Source of the DNA: Apirhabdus apintestini
Lineage (GTDB): Bacteria; Pseudomonadota; Gammaproteobacteria; Enterobacterales; Enterobacteriaceae
Assembly: GCA_033977085.1 (NCBI GenBank)
Contig: CP138906.1
Span: forward strand, 3,906,001 to 3,970,000
DNA: 64,000 bases
Direction of reading: 5' to 3'
Under the pieces are notes generated by a model. That model was not told where the DNA came from and ran no database searches. It saw nothing but the letters and a program-made list of their open reading frames with translations. Both the position numbers and the translations under genes were made by a program. Shown here in pieces: positions 31,813-43,556 of this stretch (the first letter of the stretch is position 1; each line of letters begins with the position of its first letter).

Positions 31813-32592
31813 TTAGGCTGAAAAAGAGAAAAAGAAAGTCCGAAGCCAAGCTCTAGATTTTTTCAGAAACAAATTAACTTTACTTCTTAGAGACTTTTTA
31901 TTGATTGTTCTTAAATTACGTTCTGCCTCAAGGTGACTATTTAATTCACATACAATTGGATGTTCTATTATTTCAGACAGGAAAAAGTTATTTATAACTC
32001 CATTTCTCTTCATTCTCTTCCAGTCATCGGCACGAAATATACCATCTTTCTTCGCTAAGTTTAGTATTTTCCCACACATTTCTTGACTAATTAGATAACT
32101 GCAAGTTCGTCTAATTTTATGTTGATTATAGGTCACTCTTCTTAATTTTATCTTCCCAAAATCAACAAAAGTGAATAAACTCGTGGCAATTACGGGATAG
32201 TCATGCAATCCTTTCTGCCCACCAAGAATATAAAGATCGTCATTATTCAGTTTATTTATTTTTTCTGAATTCAACAAATCGAAGAAATAACCTAGCTGAT
32301 CATCAATAATGACATCATCTTCAAGTATAATAGCCCAATTATGATTTTTAATTAGAATATCATGGTAAACGCTACGATGACTTAATGCACAAGCAATCTC
32401 GCCATCACTCATTTCAGCTGCATCCCCACCGCTCAAACGAACTTCTTCTATAAGAGTTTTATTTTCAGAACATTTAGCATCAATGGCATCGTAAAAGGAA
32501 AAATCGATATCTATTTTCTTGAAATCATCTGAGATTTTTTTTCGACGTTCTTTATCTTTTAATAAAGAAACGACATAAATAGGAACCGCCAT
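31813..32592 (-). CDS. Glycosyltransferase family 25, LPS outer core
   Basis: About 259 residues. The opening VPIYVVSLLKDKERR and the motif WAIILEDDVIID (the DxD-like EDD) are typical of GT25 lipooligosaccharide galactosyl/glucosyltransferases. YILGGQKGLHDY and TCSYLISQEM also fit the family. It sits between the third GT8 gene and waaL, the place of waaV in the E. coli R1 core operon and waaX in R4. Donor and linkage cannot be read from the sequence. The start (32592, or 32604 upstream) is uncertain. Confidence 0.8.
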   Translation of the reverse strand: MAVPIYVVSLLKDKERRKKISDDFKKIDIDFSFYDAIDAKCSENKTLIEEVRLSGGDAAEMSDGEIACALSHRSVYHDILIKNHNWAIILEDDVIIDDQLGYFFDLLNSEKINKLNNDDLYILGGQKGLHDYPVIATSLFTFVDFGKIKLRRVTYNQHKIRRTCSYLISQEMCGKILNLAKKDGIFRADDWKRMKRNGVINNFFLSEIIEHPIVCELNSHLEAERNLRTINKKSLRSKVNLFLKKSRAWLRTFFFSFSA

Positions 32593-32659
32593 CATACGCT
32601 CCAAATTTTCCGTTATTACTTAGAACCTAATTTATTCAAAACCTTTACAGTTTGATATT

Positions 32660-33646
32660 TTATATAATAGATAATTGATTGAGAAATAAGTCTTTTTTAA
32701 AGGAATGTCGGAATCTCACTTTATATTGCTTTTCACCACTAGCATCCAATAAGGGAATATCAAACCATGCAGAATGATTATAAGCATCACGAAAGAATTT
32801 CCCGCTAGGGTAAGTAGCCCATGTATGCCATGGTTTAGTGATGCCAACATAATGGATCAACTTTGTATCACTTTTTATACTTTTCAGGTATTCGGAACCA
32901 CTTTTATTACGTAGATCATAATCTATTCCATAAAGTTGATTAAATGCATTATTAAGGTAAATACATCCTCCAAAGAAAAGAATGTTAAGTATATCTTGAT
33001 CAAGACATTTATATTTCATATGGTTAGGATCATCATTTAGCATACTAATGGCTTTATGTATAAACCCTCTTCGTTTCCATTCAGAGAGATTAAGGTATAT
33101 TACACCCGCATTGAAATAGTTACCTGCCAAGCCAGGAACATTGAGCCTTTCTGCCGGTTTACCTTGCATATAGGCATTGTCTTTAACAACTGCAACGTAT
33201 TTTTCTGAATCAAAATTTAATTCATTAAGCGATAATATATCGTCTTTACAAATCACATCAGCATCTATATACAAAACTCTATCACAAATATAACTAAGCT
33301 TTTCAAAAGCAAGAAATCGAAAAAAAGTGGCATGAGACCATTGTTTAACGCTTGGAAATATTTTTACAAAATCTTGGGATACAACATAAATAGAAAGATG
33401 AACATTACTCTTTTTAGAAAATAACTCAGCACGAGCTAAATATTCATCATCTATATAGTCGGTAAATATGTGAAATTTTAAGTTCAAAGTACTATTATAA
33501 TCACATATTGATTGCATTGAAATTGCAGCACCGAACATAAAATTCTTGTCGACGCCATAGGCAATGTTTAATACTGAGTCCGTATTAGCTAGATCGGTAC
33601 CAAACATATAGGTTTTTTGTATGCTATCTTTCATTATTTTTAACAT
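32660..33646 (-). CDS. waaW: GT8 LPS core glycosyltransferase, WaaW-like
   Basis: A 328-residue GT8 enzyme. The opening LNIAYGVDKNFMFGAAISMQ, the metal-binding DxD in VLYIDADVICKDD, NYFNAGVIYLNLSEWK, DQDILN and the C-terminal HYVGITKPWHTWA are all typical. The symbol is inferred from position only: this order (O, GT8, Y, GT8, GT25, L) matches the E. coli R1/R4 core operons, where this slot is waaW. Intact and AT-rich. Confidence 0.75.
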   Translation of the reverse strand: MLKIMKDSIQKTYMFGTDLANTDSVLNIAYGVDKNFMFGAAISMQSICDYNSTLNLKFHIFTDYIDDEYLARAELFSKKSNVHLSIYVVSQDFVKIFPSVKQWSHATFFRFLAFEKLSYICDRVLYIDADVICKDDILSLNELNFDSEKYVAVVKDNAYMQGKPAERLNVPGLAGNYFNAGVIYLNLSEWKRRGFIHKAISMLNDDPNHMKYKCLDQDILNILFFGGCIYLNNAFNQLYGIDYDLRNKSGSEYLKSIKSDTKLIHYVGITKPWHTWATYPSGKFFRDAYNHSAWFDIPLLDASGEKQYKVRFRHSFKKDLFLNQLSII

Positions 33647-33686
33647 TTACCATCTCCCAGAGATAAAGCCACTCATTTCTTTCCTT

Positions 33687-34370
33687 TTATTTTTTAAGAA
33701 AATTACGTAACTTTAATTTATAAACGACCAGATAATAACCAACATCTTTTTTATCATTCTTTATGCCTAAATGGCGTTCCATTGCTAGCCTATCTTTTGC
33801 CATTCGTTGGGAATTACAATACTTACCCGAGAGATCTATTATCCTAACACCGCTCTTTTCAACAATAAAATTCCCACGATGCGGATCACCTGATAACATT
33901 TTATCTGAATGAAGTTTATCCATCTTCTGTTTTATTTCAGTTTTTATCTCTTCACTAATACATTCCATATCATCCAATTCAATGCCATTTATATACTCAA
34001 TTAGCATAATAAATACACTGGCGTAATTAAGTATTTTCCTTTCAGCAAGAAGATAAAAATCATTCGGGAATTCGTTACCCTTCTCCCTAACCCTATCTGT
34101 CTGAATGATAAGGTTTTTATAATAATCTCCTTTTACAAAGGACTTCAAAAAACGTTCTAGCTTTTTAGATTTAGGTGCAAAAACTTTAAAAATATAGAGA
34201 CCATGCTCGGTTCTGATTAGAGAAACTTTGGTGTCATCAATATTTCTTAGGACCTTTACACATTCAACCTTATACTTTATTGCATTCAGAAAGATATCAA
34301 TATATTTATGATTATCATCTTTTAAGTAGACTTTATAACCTAAAATCTTTCTATACGTTATCATATTCAA
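33687..34370 (-). CDS. waaY: LPS heptose II kinase WaaY
   Basis: A 227-residue kinase-like protein that phosphorylates heptose II of the inner core. The kinase catalytic loop HSDKMLSGDPHRGNFIV and the metal-binding RIIDLSGKYCNSQR are visible. Length and location between two GT8 genes agree with E. coli and Salmonella waaY. Intact. Confidence 0.9.
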   Translation of the reverse strand: MNMITYRKILGYKVYLKDDNHKYIDIFLNAIKYKVECVKVLRNIDDTKVSLIRTEHGLYIFKVFAPKSKKLERFLKSFVKGDYYKNLIIQTDRVREKGNEFPNDFYLLAERKILNYASVFIMLIEYINGIELDDMECISEEIKTEIKQKMDKLHSDKMLSGDPHRGNFIVEKSGVRIIDLSGKYCNSQRMAKDRLAMERHLGIKNDKKDVGYYLVVYKLKLRNFLKK

Positions 34371-34376
34371 GCCGCT

Positions 34377-35372
34377 TCAATGTTTTAATTTATAATTAAT
34401 TAGATGCATTAATGCATAAATATATTTCCTTTGCCTTAATTCATGCTTATAACGCTTCTGATATTCACTTCTGGTACTTGCATCTTTTAAAGGGCTGTCC
34501 TTCCAGGGAGAGCGCAGAAGTGCCTGATGAAAAAATGATGTTGACTCATAACTGGCCCATTTGTGCCATGGTTTTGTGACACCAGTATAATGAATAAAAA
34601 CAGTTGATTCTTTTATTGTATTTTTATAATCGGAGTTATTTCTTGCCTTAAGTTCATTTTTAATTGAATATATACAATTAAAATCTCGAGAGAGATAAAT
34701 ATTATTATTACCAAAGGCAATATTTAAAGCATCTTGATCAAAATACTTTAAATTACCAAATTTAGTATTACCTTTTAATAATAAAAATATATACTCTGAT
34801 AAATTATTTTCTTCCCATTTATTTAAATTAGCGTAAATTAATCCTGAATTAAAATATGTTTCATTGAATTCTTCAACTCCCAATCGCTTGGCGCTATTTT
34901 CTCTGGTCTTTTCCAGATCGGGTACTACCGCCGAGAATTTTTCTTCCAGAGAGATTTTTAACAGAGATGAAAGGCTCCCCTTACAGACGATATCAGCATC
35001 TAAATATAATACTTTCCCTAAAATGTTACTAAGATAATCAAAAGCTAATAATCTAAAATAGATCGCATGGCTCCAGAAATCAGAAACAGGTAAGTAACTC
35101 AAAGTCATAGGGTCAATTATATAAACAGTTATCATTGTATTATATAATTTCGCTAACTGGTTAAATTTATCCAGATTGTCGCTATCAATAGAATCAGTGA
35201 ATATATGAAATGCCAGAGGTATATCTTCGTTATTTATAAGTACTGACGTAATTGAGATTGCTGTTCCAAATATAAAATTCTTATCCACGCCATACTCGAT
35301 ATTTAAAGCGATTTGTTGGTTCCTTACTTTTGTATCGCCTAAGGTAAATGTATCTTTGATAAAATTTTTCAT
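34377..35372 (-). CDS. waaT: GT8 LPS core glycosyltransferase, WaaT/WaaJ-like
   Basis: A 331-residue GT8 enzyme with NIEYGVDKNFIFGTAISITS, the DxD in VLYLDADIVCKG, ETYFNSGLIYANLNKWEE, FDQDALNIAFG and HYTGVTKPWHKWAS. It probably adds the second hexose of the outer core. The symbol is by position in an R1-like operon; in Salmonella the same slot is waaJ. It is 6 bases upstream of waaY. Intact. Confidence 0.75.
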   Translation of the reverse strand: MKNFIKDTFTLGDTKVRNQQIALNIEYGVDKNFIFGTAISITSVLINNEDIPLAFHIFTDSIDSDNLDKFNQLAKLYNTMITVYIIDPMTLSYLPVSDFWSHAIYFRLLAFDYLSNILGKVLYLDADIVCKGSLSSLLKISLEEKFSAVVPDLEKTRENSAKRLGVEEFNETYFNSGLIYANLNKWEENNLSEYIFLLLKGNTKFGNLKYFDQDALNIAFGNNNIYLSRDFNCIYSIKNELKARNNSDYKNTIKESTVFIHYTGVTKPWHKWASYESTSFFHQALLRSPWKDSPLKDASTRSEYQKRYKHELRQRKYIYALMHLINYKLKH

Positions 35373-35387
35373 TTTACATCCTAATTA

Positions 35388-36393
35388 TTATATTAATTTT
35401 GAGATAAAATACTTTAAATATAAAAATAATCCATGAACATATTTATTTTGATGAAAATTATGTTTTGCGGCATAACGATATTGCATACTATTTTTAGGAG
35501 AAATATATCTATCATTTTCCCAAACCGATACTTCTTTAGCGTCTCTATAAAATTGAGCAGCATCATACATAGCAACCCAACTATGCCATGGCTTGCATGG
35601 ACCTATATAATGAATAAGTCGAGTATTCTCATTTATCGGACAAACTGATTCAGTTTTTAATTCATAATTTAGACTATATTGCGTATTAAATATTTTATCT
35701 ATAAAAACTACGCTGCCAGCAGTCAATATATTTAACACATCCTGGTCATAGTAAATAATTCCTTTAAAATCTTTTATATTATTTAATGTCAAAATAGCCT
35801 TTCCTGTAATATCTCCTTTTTTCCATTCATTAATATTAATAACTAAAACACCACTATTAAAATAACCATCTTTAATCTTACTTACACCCAGATCGTGAGA
35901 TCTTTTCGCCCACCATTCATTATTACGCTCTGCTACAGCTTGCAACATAATTATTATTGATATTGAGCGAAAATAGTTCTGAGATATCACCTTTACAAAT
36001 AATATCCGAATCAAGATAAAGTATACGATTTACTTCTCCATAGAAAAAATCCGCAATTAACAAACGATAATATATAGCAATTGACCATAGTTTATTTTTG
36101 GGGAGATTTTCTAATTTATCTGTTTTAATAATATATATTTTGATAACTGTAGAGCTTGTCTCAACCATCTCTTTGATTTTTATTAAATCATTTTTATCAA
36201 TGCTATCTGTAAAAATATGAAAACAAAAATCATGTTCTTTATTTTGTTGTAATATCGAGGATATTGAGATTTTGCAACCAACCAGAAATCTAGCGTCAGT
36301 GCCATAGGCGATGTGCTTAACACTTTCTATCTTATTAGAGTGCGAACCAAATGCTATGATCTCTTTGATAATCTCATGCCTATTAAAATACAT
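35388..36393 (-). CDS. waaO: GT8 LPS core glycosyltransferase WaaO/WaaI (one frameshift as sequenced)
   Basis: The first outer-core hexosyltransferase after WaaG/WaaP. I chose the ATG at 36393 because GGAGGAG lies 3-4 bases upstream; an earlier ATG (36411) lacks this. VKHIAYGTDARFLVGCKISI, the DxD in ILYLDSDIICKGD, and HYIGPCKPWHSW are GT8 motifs. The frame breaks at 35936-35942, where CAGCTG reads CAAGCTG; removing one A restores VAAVAERNNEWWAKRS, as in E. coli WaaO. It overlaps the end of waaP. Confidence 0.87.
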
Positions 36394-37224
36394 AACTCCT
36401 CCAGTAGACATCTATGTTATCAAGACTATTAAAGGGATTTTCTTCTGGTTCTATCATGAATATATTGTGCTTTGACTTGAGCTTTTTTATGAAATTACTT
36501 TCTAACGTTAAAATTTTTCGGAGGTCGATTTGAAAATAAACCCGAAGGAAACGATAAATATCTCTTTGCGTCAGTCCAATATTTAACGTGGAAAAATACA
36601 ATCCGATAAGATCTTTATCTCGCCATCGTTTCGGTACTCGATGCCGAATTTGGGCACGATGTAAATCTATTATCGATATCTTCAGGTCTTCCTCTTCTCC
36701 ATCAAAAGGTAGATGTAAAAGAAAATGACAGATATAGCAATCGCGATGATTAACTCCGCCATAGTGCATATCTCGCACCATTTCAGCGACGCGCTTTATT
36801 AGCATACGTTTAATGTGAGGTTTCGGCGGATGTAGCACCCAATCAGCACAATACTCTTCCAGGCTAACTGTTGGAGTAAGATCTTCGGTAATAATAAAAG
36901 AAGTACGACGTAAAGGGTTTAATCCTTTTGCCCAAACGCCACGCCAACCATCGTGTCTACGCCCAGTCTTTCTAAACGATGGATAGCCTTCCATTCTCTG
37001 TCCGCACCCAATACAGGCAGGCGAAGAGAAATGAGATTTTTAATAACTTCTTTTAATGTCGTACCTTTATGTAGCTTCAGGAAATAGCTTTTCTCTTCAC
37101 ACTCAAAACGCAGAGTGCGCCGCGTTTCCAGTTCGCGGAAGATCTCACCCTTTAGAAGCTCAACCTCTCTAAACGCATCTTTATTACGCCAGAGAGTGGA
37201 AAATGGCTCTTTTAAATCAAGCAT
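36383..37224 (-). CDS. waaP: LPS heptose I kinase WaaP (one frameshift as sequenced)
   Basis: Phosphorylates heptose I, which strengthens the outer membrane and is needed for WaaQ and WaaY to act. It has the kinase catalytic segment NHRDCYICHFLLHLP and the metal-binding IIDLHRAQIRHRVPKRWRD. Start ATG at 37224 overlaps the waaG stop (ATGCTTGA), as in E. coli. A lost A near 36928 breaks the frame; with it restored VAFGQKGLNPLRRTSFI is continuous and the product is about 280 residues. Confidence 0.94.
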
Positions 37225-38337
37225 TAGGCTCACCTATTATCAAGTCTGCCGCTTTTTCAGGTAGGCTATATAAATCTTCGGTATCAGCATAATGGCGCGC
37301 AGCAGCCGCCCACTCACCTCGGCGGGTATCCTGCATTAATGCCTGGCCAAGTATTTCATTTAATTTGCTTTGCTGGAAAGGCGAGGCGATAACCCTGCCA
37401 CATTGTGCAGCGACGATGTAGGGCGCATAGCCGCATATTTCAGTCACAATTACCGGCAACCCGGCAACGATCGCTTCCAAAAGCACGATCCCTGCAGCCT
37501 CCTGTCGGGCGGGATGAATCAATAAATCAGCGGATGCCATAAGCTCAGCAATATCGTTACGCCCGGCAAAAAACTGACCTGGCCGGCTATGCCGTGCTTA
37601 CGCGCCAGAGCTATATAACGGTCCGGTTTATCCTGGCCAACAACCATGAGTTGCGTGCGCGAACGTATCTTCTCTGGTAGGGCCGAAACAGCTTCAATGC
37701 TGCGATCAACACCTTTACGTTTAAAATCGGACCCTACCTGTAATACTAATAATTGCTTGTCGTCTATCCCATTTTTCTGCCGATAAATAGCCCTGGCATT
37801 AGGTATTTGATGGTCATATTTACGATCGGGATAAATTCCGGGGGAGCAAATGAAAACGCCCTGATTCGGTCTTATAGTGACGCTGAAAATCCGTGATCTG
37901 ATTTTCAGTTAACATGAGAAGCTGGGTCTTCGCACCAGGCTCAAATACACAGCGCTCAAAGGCAGAAAAGTGTTTATAGCGTGGAGTCAGGCGATACAAG
38001 TACCCTTTTTCGCGTGCTACTTTTTCGGCGTAGCACACATCGGCTGCATAATAAACGTCCAGGCCGGGCATTTTATTAAATCCAACAATCCGTTCGACAG
38101 GATGCTTATGCAAATGTGCCTGTACCCATGCATAATATTCCGCGTTTCGCCCGTGGTTTGTTCGCGCATGAACCGGTACTACGATGAGTTCGAATTCTGC
38201 AGGGCACTCCCTTGCCAGGATTGGGTATACACGCGAACGCTATGCCCTCGGGCCGCTACCGTTTTAGCAATACGTATAAAATCACGTTGCAGGCCGCCAA
38301 ACGGAAAATACTTATACAGGCAAAACGCGATTATCAT
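37217..38337 (-). CDS. waaG: LPS core glucosyltransferase I WaaG (three breaks as sequenced)
   Basis: A GT4 enzyme that adds the first outer-core glucose. Starts MIIAFCLYKYFPFGGLQRDF. Breaks: near 38207 (G3 should be G4, restoring EWQGECPAEFELI-type sequence), near 37848 (two bases lost in a C5 run, restoring LLPPGIYPDRKYD) and near 37570 (T6 should be T7, restoring VSFFAGRNDIAELM). Four bases in total give 374 residues, the E. coli length. HPARQEAAGIVLLEAI is the donor-binding E-x7-E motif. It overlaps the waaQ stop (ATGA). Confidence 0.93.
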
Positions 38338-39430
38338 GTTGCACTTCCAGACTCACGGATAGGTTCAGATCCCTCAACTTCGTCTTCGGCTTTATTCGAA
38401 TTTAACATCTGATTCGCCGCCGCAATAACATCCTCTGCAGGAATAACTGACAGATATTTTTGGCTCCGATCCAACTCTTCGCGTTCTGGCATTTCCGCAT
38501 AATCTCCAGCCCACAACTGAATCGCGTTATCCGTCCATGGACGCCAAAATACGCGGTCGGTCGCACCAAATAGACACACGATGGGCGTATCGAGCGCGGC
38601 AGCCATGTGCATAGGAGCAGAATCAACTCCAATAAAAAGCGCAGCATGATCGATAAGCGCCGCCAGCTCTGGCAGCTGCGTTTTTCCTGCCAACGCAGTG
38701 ATGGGGCGCTGCTCGCATTCATCAGCAATACGATTTACGCACACTAAGTCATCATCTCCCGGCCCGCAGGTTAACACTACTTTATATCCCTGAGCCTGGA
38801 GAGCATCTGTGACTACTGAAAATTTGTCCTCATCCCAACATTTAAATATTTGGCGGGCGGTTGGCTGTATGACAACATACTGCCCGTGAACACCGGCTTC
38901 ATTTAATATGATTTCCATTTCATGCCAGTGTTCAGGCTTATAACTCATCGTCGTTTTGGTATAAAAATCCTTAATACCCAGCGCTGACAGTATTGATAAA
39001 TTACGCTCGACAATATGCTCCCCTGTTATCGGTGCCAGGCAAGTGAAGCTATTTTTCCAAAAGGTGGTTTGACGATGCGCATAATCCTGAGAAATTTTTA
39101 TCTCTGCAGGAATGAGTCGCATGTGTAGTGCCACCATCCACTGATCGGTGAGGTTAAGAATGATATTGTAGCGATTAGCGCTTAATTGCTGGAGAAGGTC
39201 TAAAAGTTACTGACTTTTTCCAACACACCCGCACTCTTTTTCGCAACACCATATAATGAACCAATTTGTACATTCTCAGAAAGAATAGGAATGGTATCTT
39301 CATACAATAAGACGTCGATTTGGGCATTTGGATAATGTTGCTTCAATGAACTAATTACCGGCGTTGTCAGTAACATATCGCCATGAAAACGCATTTTTAT
39401 AACGAGGATCTTATTAACCGGCTCTTCCAC
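38334..39430 (-). CDS. waaQ: LPS heptosyltransferase III WaaQ (one frameshift as sequenced)
   Basis: A GT9 enzyme that adds heptose III; first gene of the core operon. Starts with MEEPVNKILVIKMRFHGDML. A lost T near 39205 splits the frame; restoring T5 in AACTTTTTAGAC gives SNFLDLLQQLSANRYNIILN, continuing to DQWMVALHM. DHAALFIGVDSAPMHMAAAL is the ADP-heptose site. The corrected length is 365, about 20 longer than E. coli, because of an acidic tail (EDEVEGSEPIRES). Confidence 0.93.
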
Positions 39431-39473
39431 AAATCCCTCACCAGATATGTAATGAATGGAAGTAATGAAATAG

Positions 39474-39512
39474 GCACGCTACCGCCCCAGGCTCATAGCT
39501 ACCCGTAAACTG
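39474..39512 (-). promoter_or_regulatory. JUMPstart element with ops (RfaH recruitment) upstream of waaQ
   Basis: On the minus strand the segment runs from CAG to GGCGGTAGCGTGCC; the ops core GGCGGTAGCGT is at 39476-39486, 46 bases before the waaQ ATG. This element pauses RNA polymerase and recruits the antiterminator RfaH, needed for long LPS operons. The E. coli leader also yields the sRNA RirA. Confidence 0.92.
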
Positions 39513-39727
39513 TCCATACTTCTCAAATTTATGAAGTAGTGTATCACTTCCTTGTAAACAATCCGAAATGAATCTTTTTGCTCAAAGCCAGCCATTTGAT
39601 ATAAATATCAATAAGATATGTTTATACTTTGACTTTAATATTGCGTTTTTTGCGCTCTCTTTTTCACCTTTCCGCTATACTCACTCTAGCGAATGAATTC
39701 ATGCTTTTTATTGAAATTCAATAAAAT
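39513..39727. other. Intergenic region carrying the waaQ operon promoter
   Basis: AT-rich, 215 bases between the JUMPstart element and IS copy C. The waaQ promoter must lie here, but I cannot assign boxes with confidence. No gene. Confidence 0.5.
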
Positions 39728-39795
39728 TGTCAACAACGGGTAAAAAGTGATCCACTTACCGTCACCACCAACGGTCTAATATTGATCCACCTTGC

Positions 39796-40573
39796 TTACT
39801 CAGGATTAGCTTCCGCTATAACCCCGGCCTTTCGTTTCTGCTTCAGTCGATAGCTCTCTCCTTTTATCTGGACTACGTGTGAGTGATGTAAGATCCGGTC
39901 CAGCATTGCCGATGTCAGGGCTGCATCACCCGCGAACGTCTGGTCCCACTGCCCGAACGGCAGGTTAGAGGTCAGGATCATCGCGCTCTTTTCGTAACGT
40001 TTGGCAATGACCTGGAAGAACAGCTTTGCCTCTTCCTGGCTGAACGGCAGATAGCCTATTTCGTCGATGATGAGCAGTTTGGGGGCCATGACACCGCGAT
40101 TGAGTGTCGTTTTGTAACGCCCCTGACGCTGGGAAGTCGACAACTGTAACAGCAGGTCCGCTGCTGTTGTGAAGCGAACCTTGATGCCCGCCCGTACTGC
40201 CTCGTAGCCCATGGCTATCGCCAGATGTGTTTTCCCCACGCCCGAGGGGCCCAGCAACACGATGTTTTCGTTACGTTCGATGAAGCTCAGGGAACGCAGC
40301 GACTGGATTTGCTTCTGAGGTGCGCCGGTGGCGAAGGTGAAGTCGTATTCCTCGAACGTCTTCACCGCCGGGAAGGCTGCCATCCGCGTGTACATCGCCT
40401 GTTTACGCTGATGCCGGGCCAGTTTCTCCTCATGTAGCAGGTGCTCCAGGAAGTCCATATAGCTCCATTCCTGATCCACTGCCTGTTGCGACAGTGCCGG
40501 CGCCGCGCCGATAAGGCTGTCCAGCTGGGCTGTTCAGCAAGCACCATCAGCCGTTGATGTTGTAGTTCGACCA

Positions 40574-40577
<4 letters not shown>
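39796..40577 (-). pseudogene. istB: IS21 helper ATPase IstB, frame broken near the N-terminus
   Basis: It shares with copies B and D the loss of a T in the CAGCTCC segment about 50 bases after the ATG (40577). From an internal ATG at 40479 a 227-residue protein with intact GPSGVGKTHLA and IIDEIGYLP could be made. With one base added it equals the 260-residue copy A protein. Confidence 0.9.
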
Positions 40578-41596
<1,019 letters not shown>

Positions 41597-41790
41597 AAGC
41601 TCCCCTGTATTCAGAGGAGCAGATTAACCCCTGGATCAGTTTTCAACCGCTGGGGTGGATCAGTTTTGCACCGTTGGTAACAAAAATAAATACTATTTTT
41701 CTGGCATGAGCGTTCATCTCAGGGAAATGAATAGCAATATCCCAGTGAAATACATAGAATCCCCTCACATTCCCCGGATAACGATACGCC

Positions 41791-43067
41791 ATGCTGCAAT
41801 TGCTCTACACCATACTCCTTTATCTTATTCAGCCGCTCATATGGCTACGACTATGGCTGCGCGGTCGTAAGGCGCCAGCCTATCGTAAGCGCTGGGGAGA
41901 ACGGTACGGCTTTTATCGCCAAAAGTTACAACCAGGCGGAATTATGCTCCACTCGGTTTCGGTTGGAGAAACACTGGCCGCTATCCCGTTAGTAAGAGCT
42001 TTACGCCATCGTTATCCTACATTACCTATTACAGTCACCACAATGACGCCTACCGGCTCAGAGCGAGTACTGTCTGCCTTTGGCGATGACGTACAGCACA
42101 TTTATTTACCCTACGATCTTCCAGACGCCATCGGGCGTTTTCTGGATGCTATTGAACCAAAACTTGTGCTCATCATGGAAACGGAGCCTGTGGCCAAACC
42201 TGATTTCGGCACTGCATCAACGTAGTATTCCATTAGTAATTGCCAATGCGCGGCTTTCCGCCCGCTCGGCAAAAGGGTATGCAAAAGTTGGCAAATTCGT
42301 ACGTAACCTCCTGCGCCGCATTACGCTCATTGCCGCTCAAAATGAAGAGGATGGCGAACGCTTCATTCAACTAGGTGCCAGACGATCGCAGCTTACCGTA
42401 ACTGGTAGCCTTAAATTTGATATTTCAGTAACACCGCAAATGGCATCAAAATCTGTCACGCTCCGCCGCCAATGGGCGCCCCATCGCCCGGTCTGGATAG
42501 CCGCCAGCACCCACGAAGGCGAAGAAAAAAATTACTATCTGCGCACAAAGCGCTATTAAAGCAATTTCCCGATTTATTATTAATTTTAGTCCCGCGCCAT
42601 CCTGAGCGTTTCCCTGAAGCCATCACATTAACGCGCGATGCCGGGTTAGAATACGTTACCCGCTCTTCAGGAGAAGTGCCTTCTGCCACAACGCAGGTTG
42701 TTATCGGCGATACAATGGGAGAATTGATGCTGCTGTACGGCATCTCAGATTTAGCTTTTGTGGGGGATCGTTGATTGAGCGCGGCGGTCATAACCCGCTA
42801 GAGCCAGCGGCGCACGCCCTGCCTGTAATTATGGGGCCACATTCCTTTAATTTTAAAGATATCTGTGCCCGCCTAACCCAGGCTAACGGGCTTATTACAA
42901 TTACCGATGAAACATCGCTGATTAATGAAATTGCCCAACTACTTTCTGATGCGGATTACCGTAGCTACTACGGTCGCCACGCGGTAGAGGTGTTATATCA
43001 GAATCAGGGCGCATTACAGCGTCTTCTACAACTGCTCGAACCATATTTGCCACCAAGAATGCACTAG
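41791..43067 (+). CDS. waaA: Kdo transferase WaaA (three frameshifts as sequenced)
   Basis: A bifunctional GT30 enzyme that adds two Kdo residues to lipid IVA; essential in E. coli. It has an N-terminal membrane anchor (LLYTILLYLIQPLIWLRLWL), then GGIMLHSVSVGE. Breaks: 42184-42190 (GAGCTG read as GAGCCTG, restoring METELWPNLISAL), near 42526-42532 (A7 should be A8, restoring EEKKLLSAHKALL) and near 42764 (G4 should be G5, restoring FVGGSLIERGGHNP). The corrected protein matches the E. coli length. It is followed 8 bases later by coaD. An inactive waaA would be lethal in most enterobacteria. Confidence 0.95.
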
Positions 43068-43075
43068 GGATCGCC

Positions 43076-43556
43076 ATGCAAACTCGCGCTATTTACCCCG
43101 GTACGTTTGATCCGATAACGAATGGTCATCTCGATATTATTCAACGCGCCGCGGTGATGTTTGATGAACTGGTTATCGCTGTTGCCGCCAGCCCGCATAA
43201 AAAACGTTATTTTCTTTAGATGAGCGCGTCGCGCTGGTTGTACAGGCCACCGCGCATCTTACCGGCGTGTCGGTCATCGGCTTCAGTAATCTTATGGCAG
43301 ACTTCGCGCGCGCGCAGCATGCCAATATCTTGATTCGGGGGCTACGCGCTGTCGCCGATTTTGAGTATGAAACGCAGCTGGCTCAAATGAACCGACACCT
43401 GATGCCCGAGCTGGAAAGCGTATTTCTTATGCCAGGAAAGGAATGGTCTTTCATCTCATCCTCTTTAGTAAAAGAAGTGGCGCGCCATGGCGGCAATGTC
43501 GATGATTTTTAGCACCTCATGTACGCCATGCGCTCCTGGCTAAACTGCATCAATAA
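43076..43556 (+). CDS. coaD: Phosphopantetheine adenylyltransferase CoaD (two frameshifts as sequenced)
   Basis: An essential step of coenzyme A synthesis. YPGTFDPITNGHLDII carries the nucleotidyltransferase T/HxGH motif; WSFISSSLVKEVARH is the second ATP motif. Breaks: near 43205 (A6 should be A7, restoring HKKTLFSLDERVALV) and at 43506-43510 (T5 should be T6, restoring DDFLAPHVRHALLAKLHQ). Two added bases make 160 residues (159 in E. coli). The stop at 43556 abuts the mutM stop on the other strand. Confidence 0.95.

Noticed and set aside
30532..36400. The AT-rich core-glycosyltransferase block as a foreign mobile island
   Set aside because: Low GC is normal for enterobacterial waa loci, gene order fits known core types, and no integrase, tRNA or direct repeats border it.
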